From: a virus
Length of the DNA: 64,000 nt
Virus record (IMG/VR): IMGVR_UViG_3300025133_000044
Coordinates: 39,524 to 103,523 of that record
Strand: one strand, 5' to 3'
Part shown: positions 16,038 to 23,254 of the stretch, piece after piece
How positions within the stretch are numbered: the stretch's first letter is position 1
How the letters are laid out: the number at the start of each line of letters is the position of its first letter
Translations under genes and position numbers: made by a program
The notes under the pieces: model-generated
Database searches by the model: none
Told to the model about the DNA's origin: nothing
What the model saw: only the letters and a program-made list of their open reading frames with translations

Positions 16038-18890
16038 TTAAGTTGAACAAACTCCAGTGACATGATACCTGATATCGTTTAATTGAGCATAGATACATGT
16101 AATGTCAACGTAGTCACCGTTAACGGCGCCGGCAATAATAGTTAAAGTTTGATCATCGGTGTGTACAATGTTAGCGGGTGCGCCTTCATCTGCAACTGAA
16201 ACAATCCTAGAAATAAAAGTATCATTAGTGCCCGCGCCGGAAGCTGTCTCAATTGTGACTGCCTCATCGGTGACACCGACGTCGCGGCTGGTGCCTGTCG
16301 CGGTTTCATCGTTAACTATTACTCTTATATGCCAACCTTGAAGCGCTTTAAGTGTCGCCGCGTTGGTGGTGGTTGGCAGCGTAATTGCAAATGCTGCACC
16401 GGTGGTGCTAACAAGAATAGTTGCTCCATAATAGCCCTGCCAAGTACTAGTCAAATCGAGAGCAGAAGCAGCTCGGTGCACTGGTTTCTTGTAACCAAAG
16501 CCCCCCTCGCTGTTCCAGTCGTAACTGTATGCCGTAACGATACCGGCGCCTGGACCTCCACCATATGACAGGAAAGCTAAATCCATATCATCAACATTGG
16601 CGCCGAGACCGAGGAGGTCGGGCACTCCATGAGTAGCGGTACCTTGGACGGCCAGGCCGGATGAAAGGGTGAGAGCGCCGCTGTCGGTGATCCTCATGTG
16701 CTCAGTCGAAGTCGTATCATCGTCGTCATCAATGACGGATGTACCGAACACAAGGTCGCCACCTTTATCGCCGTCGCCATGATCTTCTGCAGCGTACGCA
16801 GCAATAAATACGGAAGCTTCTGTAATCGTGCTAGGCACATTGCCGTCTGTTGAATCAAAACCGATGCCGCCGAGCAAATTAGTGTCTGCAGTTGAACTAT
16901 CCGCACGAACGATCATTAAGCCATCGTCGCCGTCGACGCCAGTATGATCAATCTGCAGTTTGTTTGAAGGCGATGTCGTTCCGATGCCGACGTTATCGCC
17001 CAAAATAGCCATCTTGGTGTTTCCGCCAGTTTTAAATAAAAATCTGTCGGAGCCGTGATCGTAGTCGATTTGTCCCTCATCGTTGTCAGTGGGCGACCCA
17101 AAAATAATAGAACCACCATAAGCACCGGGAGATTGAAAATGTATCTTTGGCTTTTCATTGGACTCTAGAGTTAAAATAGCGCCGTCCGTGGTGGCGATAG
17201 CTCCAGCAGAGCCGTTTTGAAGGTGTAGTGATGTTTCTGGGCTAGCCGTTCCGATACCGACGTTGCCACCGATGCCGACGTTGCCAACGGGAGTTAATAG
17301 AATATCAGCGCCTGATTCGATTGTGAGATCGGTGCCATCGCCAGAGATTTTTTCACCACTGTCGCCGAACTCAAGCGATTTTCCGCTAGCTATGAGGAAG
17401 GTCTCGCGGCCTCCATCAATTCTACAAATTTCGTTGCCATCAGAATCCATAAATTTGATATCTTTTTCTGCGGCGCCGTTGTAAATTTCGCAATCACCAC
17501 TGTTGTTGGTGAATTTTATGAATTGTGTTCCAGCGTCTTTCAGGATAACATCGTTTGCAGCCGCATCAAGAATAATGTCACCAGATGCATCAAGTAAAAT
17601 ATCACCGGTGCCATCAAGCGTAATCCCTGCCACAGCAGCGAGGGCTGCGGCGCCGTTGACGTCAACTGTAAGAGTGGCAAACTTTGATCCATCATATGAC
17701 CATTTTTGTTGTGTGCTGGTTGATAGCACTTCAAGCTGAGTATCTGGATCTCCCACGCCTAGGCCGACGTTGCCCTCGACAATTAACCCGTTTGTGGGAG
17801 CGGCAGTTGATCCAGCTTGACCGGCGCCGATGGTGACGCCTCCTGCAACATCAAGCTTTGATGCCACGGTGGCTGTTCCGATGCCGACGTTGCCGGACTC
17901 ATCAATACGCAATCGCTCCAAATCCGAGGTGCGAAGCGTCAAGTCCCCGGCTGTATCAGATGAGCCTCTGAAACAGCGTATACCTGTGATGGGTGAGGCG
18001 CCCTCATTGTAAAACTGTATGAGGGCAGCAATATCGCCATCGGAGGTTCTGTTGTTATCAAACCTTAGTACTGTTACTTCATCAACTTCTGTGGACTCTA
18101 TCTTTACGGTTGGGTTTGATCCGGCGCTTTTTACGTGAAGAATGGTGTCGGGGGCCGCAGTGCCAATGCCAACACTGTCACCCAAAATTGTCATTTTGGT
18201 GTTCCCGCCTGTTTTAAACAGAAATCTATCTGAACCATGGTCGTAATCAATCTGCCCTTCGTCGTTATCAGTAGGAGATCCAAATATAATAGAGCCGCCA
18301 TAACCACCAGGAGACTGAAAATGTATTTTAGGCTTTTCATTAGACTCCAAGGTTAAAAGTGCGCCATCGGTTGTTGCGATAGTGCCAGCAGAGCCGTTTT
18401 GGATATGAAGTGATGTTTCTGGGCTGGCCGTGCCAACGCCGACCCTATTGTTGCTAGCATCTAAATATAAAGTGTTTGAATCAAAGTTTAGATTATTTGG
18501 GATTGTGACAGCTGATGCGCTAATAATAAGATTGTCGCCACTTGCGTCACCAATAGTTGTAGTGTCAGCTGAAATCTTGAAATCTTGTACGTGAGCATCA
18601 AGAGTTCCAGTAACATATAAGTTACCAGTAATACGAGCGTCACCCGTAACATCAAGTTCGTAAGCTGGATTTAATGTTTTGATACCAACATTATCCATAA
18701 AAGAAACAGCGTTGCCAGAACCAGACTGGAGAAATGATCCTGAAACAATGATGTGGGAACCGCTCAAGGTTAGATATGAACCGCTCAAAGTTGCCTTTGC
18801 CGCATCAGTTTCACGTGAACCACTCAAGGCTAGATAAGAACCTGATAGCGGTCCGATGTTATTTACGTATAATCTGCTAGGGTTAGCCAT
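16038..18890 (-). CDS. Long repetitive fibre protein encoded within the head module
   Basis: A 950-residue fibre-type protein. After an N-terminal run of LSGSYL-like repeats, it has at least five VGIGT-type turns (NVGIGTASPETSLHI and variants), typical of trimeric beta-structured fibres that often end in a peptidase S74 domain. No S74 domain is evident here: the C-terminus (about 800-950) is instead a Thr/Ala/Val-rich beta domain like the decoration protein at 11877. Residues about 150-244 and 544-638 are a near-identical duplication. It sits between two small beta proteins and the scaffold gene, so a head fibre or whisker-like appendage is as likely as a tail fibre. Ribosome site AAAAGGA precedes ATG at 18890. 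Confidence 0.8.
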   Translation of the reverse strand: MANPSRLYVNNIGPLSGSYLALSGSRETDAAKATLSGSYLTLSGSHIIVSGSFLQSGSGNAVSFMDNVGIKTLNPAYELDVTGDARITGNLYVTGTLDAHVQDFKISADTTTIGDASGDNLIISASAVTIPNNLNFDSNTLYLDASNNRVGVGTASPETSLHIQNGSAGTIATTDGALLTLESNEKPKIHFQSPGGYGGSIIFGSPTDNDEGQIDYDHGSDRFLFKTGGNTKMTILGDSVGIGTAAPDTILHVKSAGSNPTVKIESTEVDEVTVLRFDNNRTSDGDIAALIQFYNEGASPITGIRCFRGSSDTAGDLTLRTSDLERLRIDESGNVGIGTATVASKLDVAGGVTIGAGQAGSTAAPTNGLIVEGNVGLGVGDPDTQLEVLSTSTQQKWSYDGSKFATLTVDVNGAAALAAVAGITLDGTGDILLDASGDIILDAAANDVILKDAGTQFIKFTNNSGDCEIYNGAAEKDIKFMDSDGNEICRIDGGRETFLIASGKSLEFGDSGEKISGDGTDLTIESGADILLTPVGNVGIGGNVGIGTASPETSLHLQNGSAGAIATTDGAILTLESNEKPKIHFQSPGAYGGSIIFGSPTDNDEGQIDYDHGSDRFLFKTGGNTKMAILGDNVGIGTTSPSNKLQIDHTGVDGDDGLMIVRADSSTADTNLLGGIGFDSTDGNVPSTITEASVFIAAYAAEDHGDGDKGGDLVFGTSVIDDDDDTTSTEHMRITDSGALTLSSGLAVQGTATHGVPDLLGLGANVDDMDLAFLSYGGGPGAGIVTAYSYDWNSEGGFGYKKPVHRAASALDLTSTWQGYYGATILVSTTGAAFAITLPTTTNAATLKALQGWHIRVIVNDETATGTSRDVGVTDEAVTIETASGAGTNDTFISRIVSVADEGAPANIVHTDDQTLTIIAGAVNGDYVDITCIYAQLNDIRYHVTGVCST
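16976..17260 (-). repeat. Internal fibre duplication, copy B
   Basis: This segment encodes about 95 residues (SPETSLHLQNGSAG through ILGDNVGIGT) that match copy A at 18158-18442 with about six amino-acid differences in 84 compared. The spacing is exactly 1182 bp (394 codons). At DNA level the copies differ at many third positions. Confidence 0.85.
18158..18442 (-). repeat. Internal fibre duplication, copy A
   Basis: N-terminal copy of the same 95-residue unit (SPETSLHIQNGSAG through ILGDSVGIGT). Both copies keep HFQSPG-YGGSIIFG and DYDHGSDRFLFKTGG. Silent divergence with conserved protein indicates an old duplication kept under selection, or selection on both copies against recombination. 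Confidence 0.85.
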
Positions 18891-18914
18891 GTTTATTTTT
18901 CCTTTTAATCAATT

Positions 18915-19451
18915 TTAGGGGTTCCATGTTTTATCAAATGCAAGCTCGCCCGAGACCAGCACTTGTCCTTGGATCTCAGTATCAGTAAACATGGAAAGGC
19001 GTGTATCGCCAGAGACAATGGACTGTATCCCTGTTGCGATCGAAACCTGGTCGCCCGGGCCTTCATGTATTTGGCCGGCCGTGCAGGTGTTTCCTATTAC
19101 TATCGAAGCAATCGTATCTTGAAAAGATAATTTGATCCACTTACGTGGGAGGGTGTCATCAACGCAGCTACCTGAATATATAACCCAATCGTTATTCTGC
19201 CAATTTGATATTCCATCAACTGTTGTGGTTCCAGCAGTATTAACCTGCCAGTAATCTGCAACTGATGCTGTGAGATTGGTTGTAGAGTGATAACCACCAG
19301 CAGCAGTGGTTGTAGCAAAAACAGAAGGTGAAACTGAGCCCTGCACAGAACCGTCGATGTCGGCTCCTGCACCAGTATTAGCATCAGCGTTCCAAAAACC
19401 TTGGAATCTGGCTGCTCCTAGAAAGGATATGCTACCTGTTGCTGTTGGCAT
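18915..19451 (-). CDS. Small beta-rich virion protein beside fibre gene
   Basis: A 178-residue Thr/Ser/Ala/Gly-rich protein. It begins MPTATGSISFLGAARFQGFW, and has an aromatic WQVNTAGTTTVDGISNWQNND middle section that resembles the repeating tip domains of phage fibres and head fibres. It ends 24 nt before the long fibre gene starts, so the two are likely partners. The leader holds a variant octamer (ACTACTTA on the coding strand, 23 nt before the ATG) and AGGAG. No specific function could be recognised. Confidence 0.65.
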   Translation of the reverse strand: MPTATGSISFLGAARFQGFWNADANTGAGADIDGSVQGSVSPSVFATTTAAGGYHSTTNLTASVADYWQVNTAGTTTVDGISNWQNNDWVIYSGSCVDDTLPRKWIKLSFQDTIASIVIGNTCTAGQIHEGPGDQVSIATGIQSIVSGDTRLSMFTDTEIQGQVLVSGELAFDKTWNP

Positions 19452-19474
19452 GTTGAAAATTCTCCTGCTACAGA

Positions 19475-19482
19475 TAAGTAGA
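19475..19482 (-). promoter_or_regulatory. Variant octamer upstream of 178-residue gene
   Basis: Coding strand TCTACTTA, a looser variant, 23 nt before ATG 19451. Confidence 0.3.
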
Positions 19483-19539
19483 TAGTTCCAATTAAAATCG
19501 TCTTGTTAAACTTTTTTAATCAACGCCTAATATTGCTGT

Positions 19540-19611
19540 CTACCCTGGTGCCCATCCGAACGGGTTCGTGGCGATGGTACTGGTGAGGAGAGTATACCAT
19601 TTTACTCTCAT
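19540..19611 (-). CDS. Possible 23-residue microprotein
   Basis: The ATG overlaps the upstream stop as ATGA (coupled arrangement) and the frame ends TAG after 23 codons (MRVKWYTLLTSTIATNPFGW...). It fills the only 156-nt gap in the head cluster and its C-terminal NPFGWAPG looks protein-like. Chance cannot be excluded for so short a frame. Confidence 0.2.
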   Translation of the reverse strand: MRVKWYTLLTSTIATNPFGWAPG

Positions 19612-20099
19612 TCAGTTATGCCTGAACCAGTTAAGTGAGGCATCCTTTGAGTTGGAATATTTGTTAATTCAGCATAAACCATATACCTTAAATTACTAGT
19701 ATCTCCTGTCAAATTAGAAATATATAATTTTGTGCATTTAACGCTCATGAGGCCAGTGGTTGCAAATTGGACAAGGGGCATATAATGGAAGCCTGCAATC
19801 ACATCGGCGGTCGCGGCGATGTCCTGGTGGCCGGTGGGGCCGGGTACTGTAACTGCAGCTGCTGAACCGCTTTGAAAATGTACTAAAATCGGTTTATCCG
19901 CGGCGCTAACATTAGCTACAGTAATCGTTTTTGTAACATAAGGAAATTCAATCATGTGTACTTTGCCATCATCTAAATCCCAAGACCCGGTCACCCACGG
20001 CATGCCAGAAACCTGGTATGAACCTACGTTTCTTAATCCAACTCTGGGGGCGCCCCCAAATACTACGTGATCAGTCGCTACCTTTGGATTTTCAGCCAT
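19608..20099 (-). CDS. Virion structural protein of the head cluster
   Basis: A 163-residue beta-rich protein. The N-terminal VVFGGAPRVGLRNVGSYQVSG segment is one I recall from marine phage structural proteins of unknown role. Residues about 60-130 alternate short hydrophobic strands with turns (KTITVANVSAADKPILVHF), consistent with a jelly-roll or immunoglobulin-like decoration domain. It starts 9 nt after the bS21 gene region ends upstream in transcription? More exactly, it is the next gene after bS21 (9 nt gap) and is followed by a 156-nt gap before the next gene. A capsid surface or vertex role is inferred from position only. Confidence 0.65.
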   Translation of the reverse strand: MAENPKVATDHVVFGGAPRVGLRNVGSYQVSGMPWVTGSWDLDDGKVHMIEFPYVTKTITVANVSAADKPILVHFQSGSAAAVTVPGPTGHQDIAATADVIAGFHYMPLVQFATTGLMSVKCTKLYISNLTGDTSNLRYMVYAELTNIPTQRMPHLTGSGITE

Positions 20100-20108
20100 T
20101 TTTTTCTC

Positions 20109-20342
20109 CTACCTTATATTTAGTTTTCTATTCCTTTCCTGCTCAGCTTTTCTGGCATTCTGGAATTTTTTAATTTTTTCTTGTCTGCGTTTTTTTGATG
20201 GCTTGACATAGAATCTTCTATCTAAATAGTCTTCAATTATTCTTTCTTTTTTGACCTTTTTAATAAACTTTCTTATTAAGCGATTTATATCACCGCCTAC
20301 TTCTCTTATATCAACTGTTACGTTGGCGGGTCTTTTGCTCAT
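20109..20342 (-). CDS. rpsU: Ribosomal protein bS21 homologue
   Basis: A 77-residue very basic protein. Its core matches bacterial bS21: a strand (ANVTVDIREVGGDINRLIRKF) followed by helix KFIKKVKKERIIEDY, then the RRFYVKPSKKRRQEKIKKF segment, equivalent to the conserved R/K-x-x-Y/F-x-K-P-S-x-K/R-R-x-x bS21 block. In bacteria bS21 sits near the anti-Shine-Dalgarno end of 16S rRNA and aids initiation; phage-borne bS21 is known from some marine phages and large phages. I chose ATG at 20342, which overlaps the stop of the upstream gene as ATGA; a GTG five codons upstream is less likely. It lies in the head operon between protease and structural genes. Confidence 0.85.
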   Translation of the reverse strand: MSKRPANVTVDIREVGGDINRLIRKFIKKVKKERIIEDYLDRRFYVKPSKKRRQEKIKKFQNARKAEQERNRKLNIR

Positions 20343-20719
20343 ATCATTTGTTTCCACTTTTCATCTACGATATTTAATATACCAGAGATATCAACACCAG
20401 AATCGTTAGAAGCAACACCAGCAAGTGGAGATCCAGGCTGCGAGTCCGTTATTTCCGGAACATTTTCAAAAACATCCGCTTTAACTTTTGCTGACTCATT
20501 TAAACGTCGAATTCGTTCTTGGCGATCTCGTTCGTATCGTTCTTCCAAATCTTCTTTTTCTGAGTTTTTATTCTTTTTCGTTTCCATCACGACATTTGAA
20601 TTTAAACCTTTAACAACTTCAGTAATAATACCTGATAATATTCCTTCTTCTAATATTACTTCTTTAACTGTTTGTTTAATTAAGGGTTTAAGAATTTTTT
20701 TAAAATCTGCTCTTTTCAT
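20339..20719 (-). CDS. Small protein after protease, N-terminal L-E-E/G site
   Basis: A 126-residue protein with an N-terminal amphipathic helix (MKRADFKKILKPLIKQTVKE) ending in I-L-E-E-G at 22-26, which fits the (L or I)-x-E/G rule of T4 prohead protease. The middle is Lys/Arg/Glu-rich coiled coil, and the C-terminus has DISGILNIVDEKWKQMI. It is encoded immediately after gp21 and before bS21, with ATGA overlap to bS21. In T4 the neighbours of gene 21 include small core proteins gp67 and gp68, so an inner core or packaged role is plausible. Function is inferred only. Confidence 0.7.
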   Translation of the reverse strand: MKRADFKKILKPLIKQTVKEVILEEGILSGIITEVVKGLNSNVVMETKKNKNSEKEDLEERYERDRQERIRRLNESAKVKADVFENVPEITDSQPGSPLAGVASNDSGVDISGILNIVDEKWKQMI

Positions 20720-20720
20720 T

Positions 20721-21338
20721 TTAATCTCTTAATATTGAATCTAATAGTTCATCAATTTTATTATTTTTTGATTCTCTCAAATATAAATTAACTTCTGGAC
20801 TGATGTCCGTAGTCGGCGTTAAATATGCACCTGGCGTTGAAGGTTCTGACACCATATCAAAACAAATAAGTTGGAAATCATCTTCAACGATTGTTTTTCC
20901 ATCTTTTTCTTTGACGGAGCCCAAGCCACGAGATGAGATACCAAGTTTGACATTGGCTTTTACAAGATCTTTGAGAATTTTGCCTGAAGGGGTATCGAGT
21001 ACTTCAAATTTTCCCATTACATTCTCGCCATCCCACCACATTTTTATAGCAAGATGAGAAGCGTTCTTAAGATTGATCACGCTATCATCCGGATGGTCGA
21101 GTTCACCTAGAGATCTCCTTTCTCGAATCGCTTTTTGATAATTTTCAACTTCACGATTAAGAGTCTCTTTGCGATACACCCGTCCATTGCCATTTTTAGT
21201 GCCGGCCTTTTGACAGACGCCCACGAGGTATACTGCCCCGTCCATAGCTCTTTTTCTTTCAGCTTCGGTTAAAACATTTACTGGGCAACGACCTTCAGGG
21301 CACAGCTCAAAGTATTCTTGTAAAAGCTGTTGTGCCAT
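20721..21338 (-). CDS. 21: Prohead core protease (gp21)
   Basis: A 205-residue serine protease of the T4 gp21 / HK97-U35-like prohead protease group (T4: 212 residues). The motif GELDHP contains His82; GISSRGLGS holds Ser135/Ser136; and Asp161 in LICFDMVSEPS completes a plausible triad at the spacing expected for this family. It digests scaffold and trims capsid protein at (L or I)-x-E sites inside the prohead. It lies two genes upstream of the small proteins carrying such sites. The ATG at 21338 is 6 nt after the small upstream gene's stop. Confidence 0.9.
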   Translation of the reverse strand: MAQQLLQEYFELCPEGRCPVNVLTEAERKRAMDGAVYLVGVCQKAGTKNGNGRVYRKETLNREVENYQKAIRERRSLGELDHPDDSVINLKNASHLAIKMWWDGENVMGKFEVLDTPSGKILKDLVKANVKLGISSRGLGSVKEKDGKTIVEDDFQLICFDMVSEPSTPGAYLTPTTDISPEVNLYLRESKNNKIDELLDSILRD

Positions 21339-21344
21339 TTTTTA

Positions 21345-21500
21345 TTATTTTCTCACTTTTGTTGTCAAGTTCGGGCCAATTTTACCTTTACCAGCGCCTG
21401 GGGGTGCTTGATTTGCAACTTTACCCGGATTTTTAACTCCCCATTTCATTGAATCTGCGTTGCCAGTAGACTGACTAGTCCCTTTTTCTTTCTCAGACAT
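21345..21500 (-). CDS. 51-residue Gly/Lys/Pro-rich protein
   Basis: A small frame missed by length cut-offs: MSEKEKGTSQSTGNADSMKWG to KVRK then double stop TAA TAA. AAGGAG lies just upstream, and the gene ends 6 nt before the protease start. The protein is basic, mostly disordered and rich in Gly, Pro and Asn (VKNPGKVANQAPPGAGKGK). Function is unknown. A 5' hairpin (21533-21549) precedes it. Confidence 0.65.
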   Translation of the reverse strand: MSEKEKGTSQSTGNADSMKWGVKNPGKVANQAPPGAGKGKIGPNLTTKVRK

Positions 21501-21532
21501 TTTTTTCTCCTTTTAAAAAGTTTATACAATTT

Positions 21533-21549
21533 GTGAGGCTCCCCCTCAC
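21533..21549 (-). promoter_or_regulatory. Hairpin before 51-residue gene
   Basis: GTGAGG / CCTCAC with a 5-nt loop; no T-run follows directly, so function is uncertain. Confidence 0.35.
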
Positions 21550-21601
21550 GCGATATCGCTACCGTTACAGCAGCGACGGACTTGTGGAATATTACGCCGT
21601 T

Positions 21602-21916
21602 TCATTGTTCATCACCTCCATGTGTATTTCTAAATTTTAAGCCGAAATCATTCAATAACATGCTCAAGAAATAACTTGTCCCGGCTGATAACCATCCCAA
21701 AAGTAATCCGTTTATTAAATTGTATTCAAATGTAAATAGTTCTGTAAAACAGTTGATCCCCCACAAAAAAACACCTACCCAAAATCCTAAACAAAGAGGA
21801 CAATGGAACAATTCACCTAATTTACCTTTAGCTGGTCTAATCCAATCAAAAATTGAGCCGTAAATAAGGATATACGTTAAGCCGTAAGCACACAAAACAA
21901 AATATATTAATTCCAT
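21602..21916 (-). CDS. Membrane protein, DUF1360-like
   Basis: A 104-residue protein with an N-terminal transmembrane segment (about 3-20), a central loop IRPAKGKLGELFHCPLC and further hydrophobic segments (about 42-58 and 68-90). The CPLCLGFWVG motif is the signature I link to DUF1360-type small membrane proteins, which occur in several phages and bacteria and whose role is unknown. The C-terminus is hydrophilic. It sits between portal-associated genes and the protease, and may be an inner-membrane protein acting on the host rather than a virion part. Confidence 0.65.
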   Translation of the reverse strand: MELIYFVLCAYGLTYILIYGSIFDWIRPAKGKLGELFHCPLCLGFWVGVFLWGINCFTELFTFEYNLINGLLLGWLSAGTSYFLSMLLNDFGLKFRNTHGGDEQ

Positions 21917-21923
21917 GAGTTAC

Positions 21924-22448
21924 CTATATACGATAAATTGACGATATGCCATAGGCCGGCCCATTCGGGCGCATGGAGCCTTTTCTGTCACTATGATATC
22001 TTGCAGGATCAAATTCTGTATATTCATCAACCTCTGGTTCAAGCAAATTCCTCTCCACTTCTTTTTCAAACTCTTTTTGATCTTTATAAAACGGTAAGTC
22101 CTCGTCAAAGTACTTAGATATTGCGTATAAACAGTATTGAACAGCGTCACCTTCTTTTGGGTCAGGATAAGAAGCCTCCATAGACATAAATAAATTTCCA
22201 GCTTGTACAGTATCATAATTTATGACACCATTTAAATTTAAAAACTTAAAAAGTCGAGCTTGTGTTTCATAAATTTCATCGTCTAACTCTTCTTTTGGTA
22301 AAGCAACTATTTTCTTTTGGGCCGGCAAAATCATAATATCAAGCTCTGGATGGTCAACAATTATTATGTTTCCATCAATAGTCTTCTTTGCCTTAAGCTT
22401 GATTTTTTCAATCGAAGGCTCTTCTATGATTTTAATAACTATCGGCAT
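21924..22448 (-). CDS. Portal-cluster protein of unknown function
   Basis: A 174-residue protein starting MPIVIKIIEEPSIEKIKLKAK, with an N-terminal strand and then mixed helices; residues about 75-100 (NGVINYDTVQAGNLFMSMEA) are the most distinctive part. Its ATG overlaps the upstream stop by one base (TAATG), showing coupling. The location after portal and before protease is where T4 places small core genes gp67 and gp68; I could not confirm homology to either. Confidence 0.65.
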   Translation of the reverse strand: MPIVIKIIEEPSIEKIKLKAKKTIDGNIIIVDHPELDIMILPAQKKIVALPKEELDDEIYETQARLFKFLNLNGVINYDTVQAGNLFMSMEASYPDPKEGDAVQYCLYAISKYFDEDLPFYKDQKEFEKEVERNLLEPEVDEYTEFDPARYHSDRKGSMRPNGPAYGISSIYRI

Positions 22449-23254
22449 TATTTATTCATCTCGCTAGCTAGTGATTGTATTTGAAAAATTTCAAGTATTA
22501 AATCTTTATCTAATTTTCTCTGATTATAATTCGATATACGCTCTAAGAGTTTTTGTACCTTCTCTTTTGTTATATCATCTTGAGATATTATTTTTTCTTC
22601 TAACGTACTTGAAAGTCTGGAGATCTCTTCGTATAAGAGAGCTTTAAACTCCAAGCCATTATCCATATATGATGTAATATATTTGTTTAGAAGGTCTCTT
22701 TGTGATTCGTTTAGCTTCGTTGAATATTCTTGATTAAATTTCTCAACGAAATTTTTCATAGCTAAATTATTAATTTTAGGAAACTTATTTTTATCTTTCT
22801 GTTCTACCAAAAAAGTATCTAAAAACTTTTTTTCAAGTAAAACTTGCTTTTTAGGGCTTAAATTCTCTTGTAAAAGTTGGTTGATGGTAGCTAGTTTTTT
22901 AAAAGAAGGAACAAAATTTTTCCAAACACTTCTTGTTAGAGACTTATTCATCTTATTAATCAATTTGGTTTGTTGGTTGAAAATATCTTTTCTGTCCAGT
23001 GAACTAAATTGTTTTTTAGCTTCAATTATTAATTTTTCTAAAGTCTCCCTTGAGAATCCTTCAACTCCTGTAAAAGAATCATATATATCTTTTTCTTTAC
23101 CTAAGCTTTTTCCTTTGCCAAAGGACTCTTTAAGAAGAGAAACAATCATATTTTTTTTAGTAGTGTCTTCTCGTAAAACAGCTTTAGTTAACTCTTTGAT
23201 TAATATTTCATAAATCAAAGCAGTGTTTCTTTTTTTATTATGACTAAGTTTCAT
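22448..23254 (-). CDS. Portal-linked helical protein
   Basis: A 268-residue, Lys/Leu/Glu-rich, almost wholly helical protein. ATG at 23254 (MKLSHNKKRNTALIYEIL) overlaps the portal gene end by 11 nt; a longer frame upstream is less likely because this start has the usual phage-like MKLS opening. I recall related proteins right after the portal in marine T4-like phages. A role in head-core assembly or as a packaging-related factor is possible. No catalytic motif was seen. Confidence 0.7.
   Translation of the reverse strand: MKLSHNKKRNTALIYEILIKELTKAVLREDTTKKNMIVSLLKESFGKGKSLGKEKDIYDSFTGVEGFSRETLEKLIIEAKKQFSSLDRKDIFNQQTKLINKMNKSLTRSVWKNFVPSFKKLATINQLLQENLSPKKQVLLEKKFLDTFLVEQKDKNKFPKINNLAMKNFVEKFNQEYSTKLNESQRDLLNKYITSYMDNGLEFKALLYEEISRLSSTLEEKIISQDDITKEKVQKLLERISNYNQRKLDKDLILEIFQIQSLASEMNK

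Noticed and set aside
20223-20230. Octamer match inside the bS21 gene
   Set aside because: It lies within coding sequence with no start codon downstream at the usual distance; likely chance.
20343-20357. GTG start five codons upstream for bS21
   Set aside because: ATG at 20342 forms a typical ATGA coupling with the upstream stop.
21546-21605. 19-residue frame starting with ATGA overlap after the DUF1360-like gene
   Set aside because: Shorter than the 23-residue candidate, with no protein-like features; ATGA after a TGA stop is common by chance.
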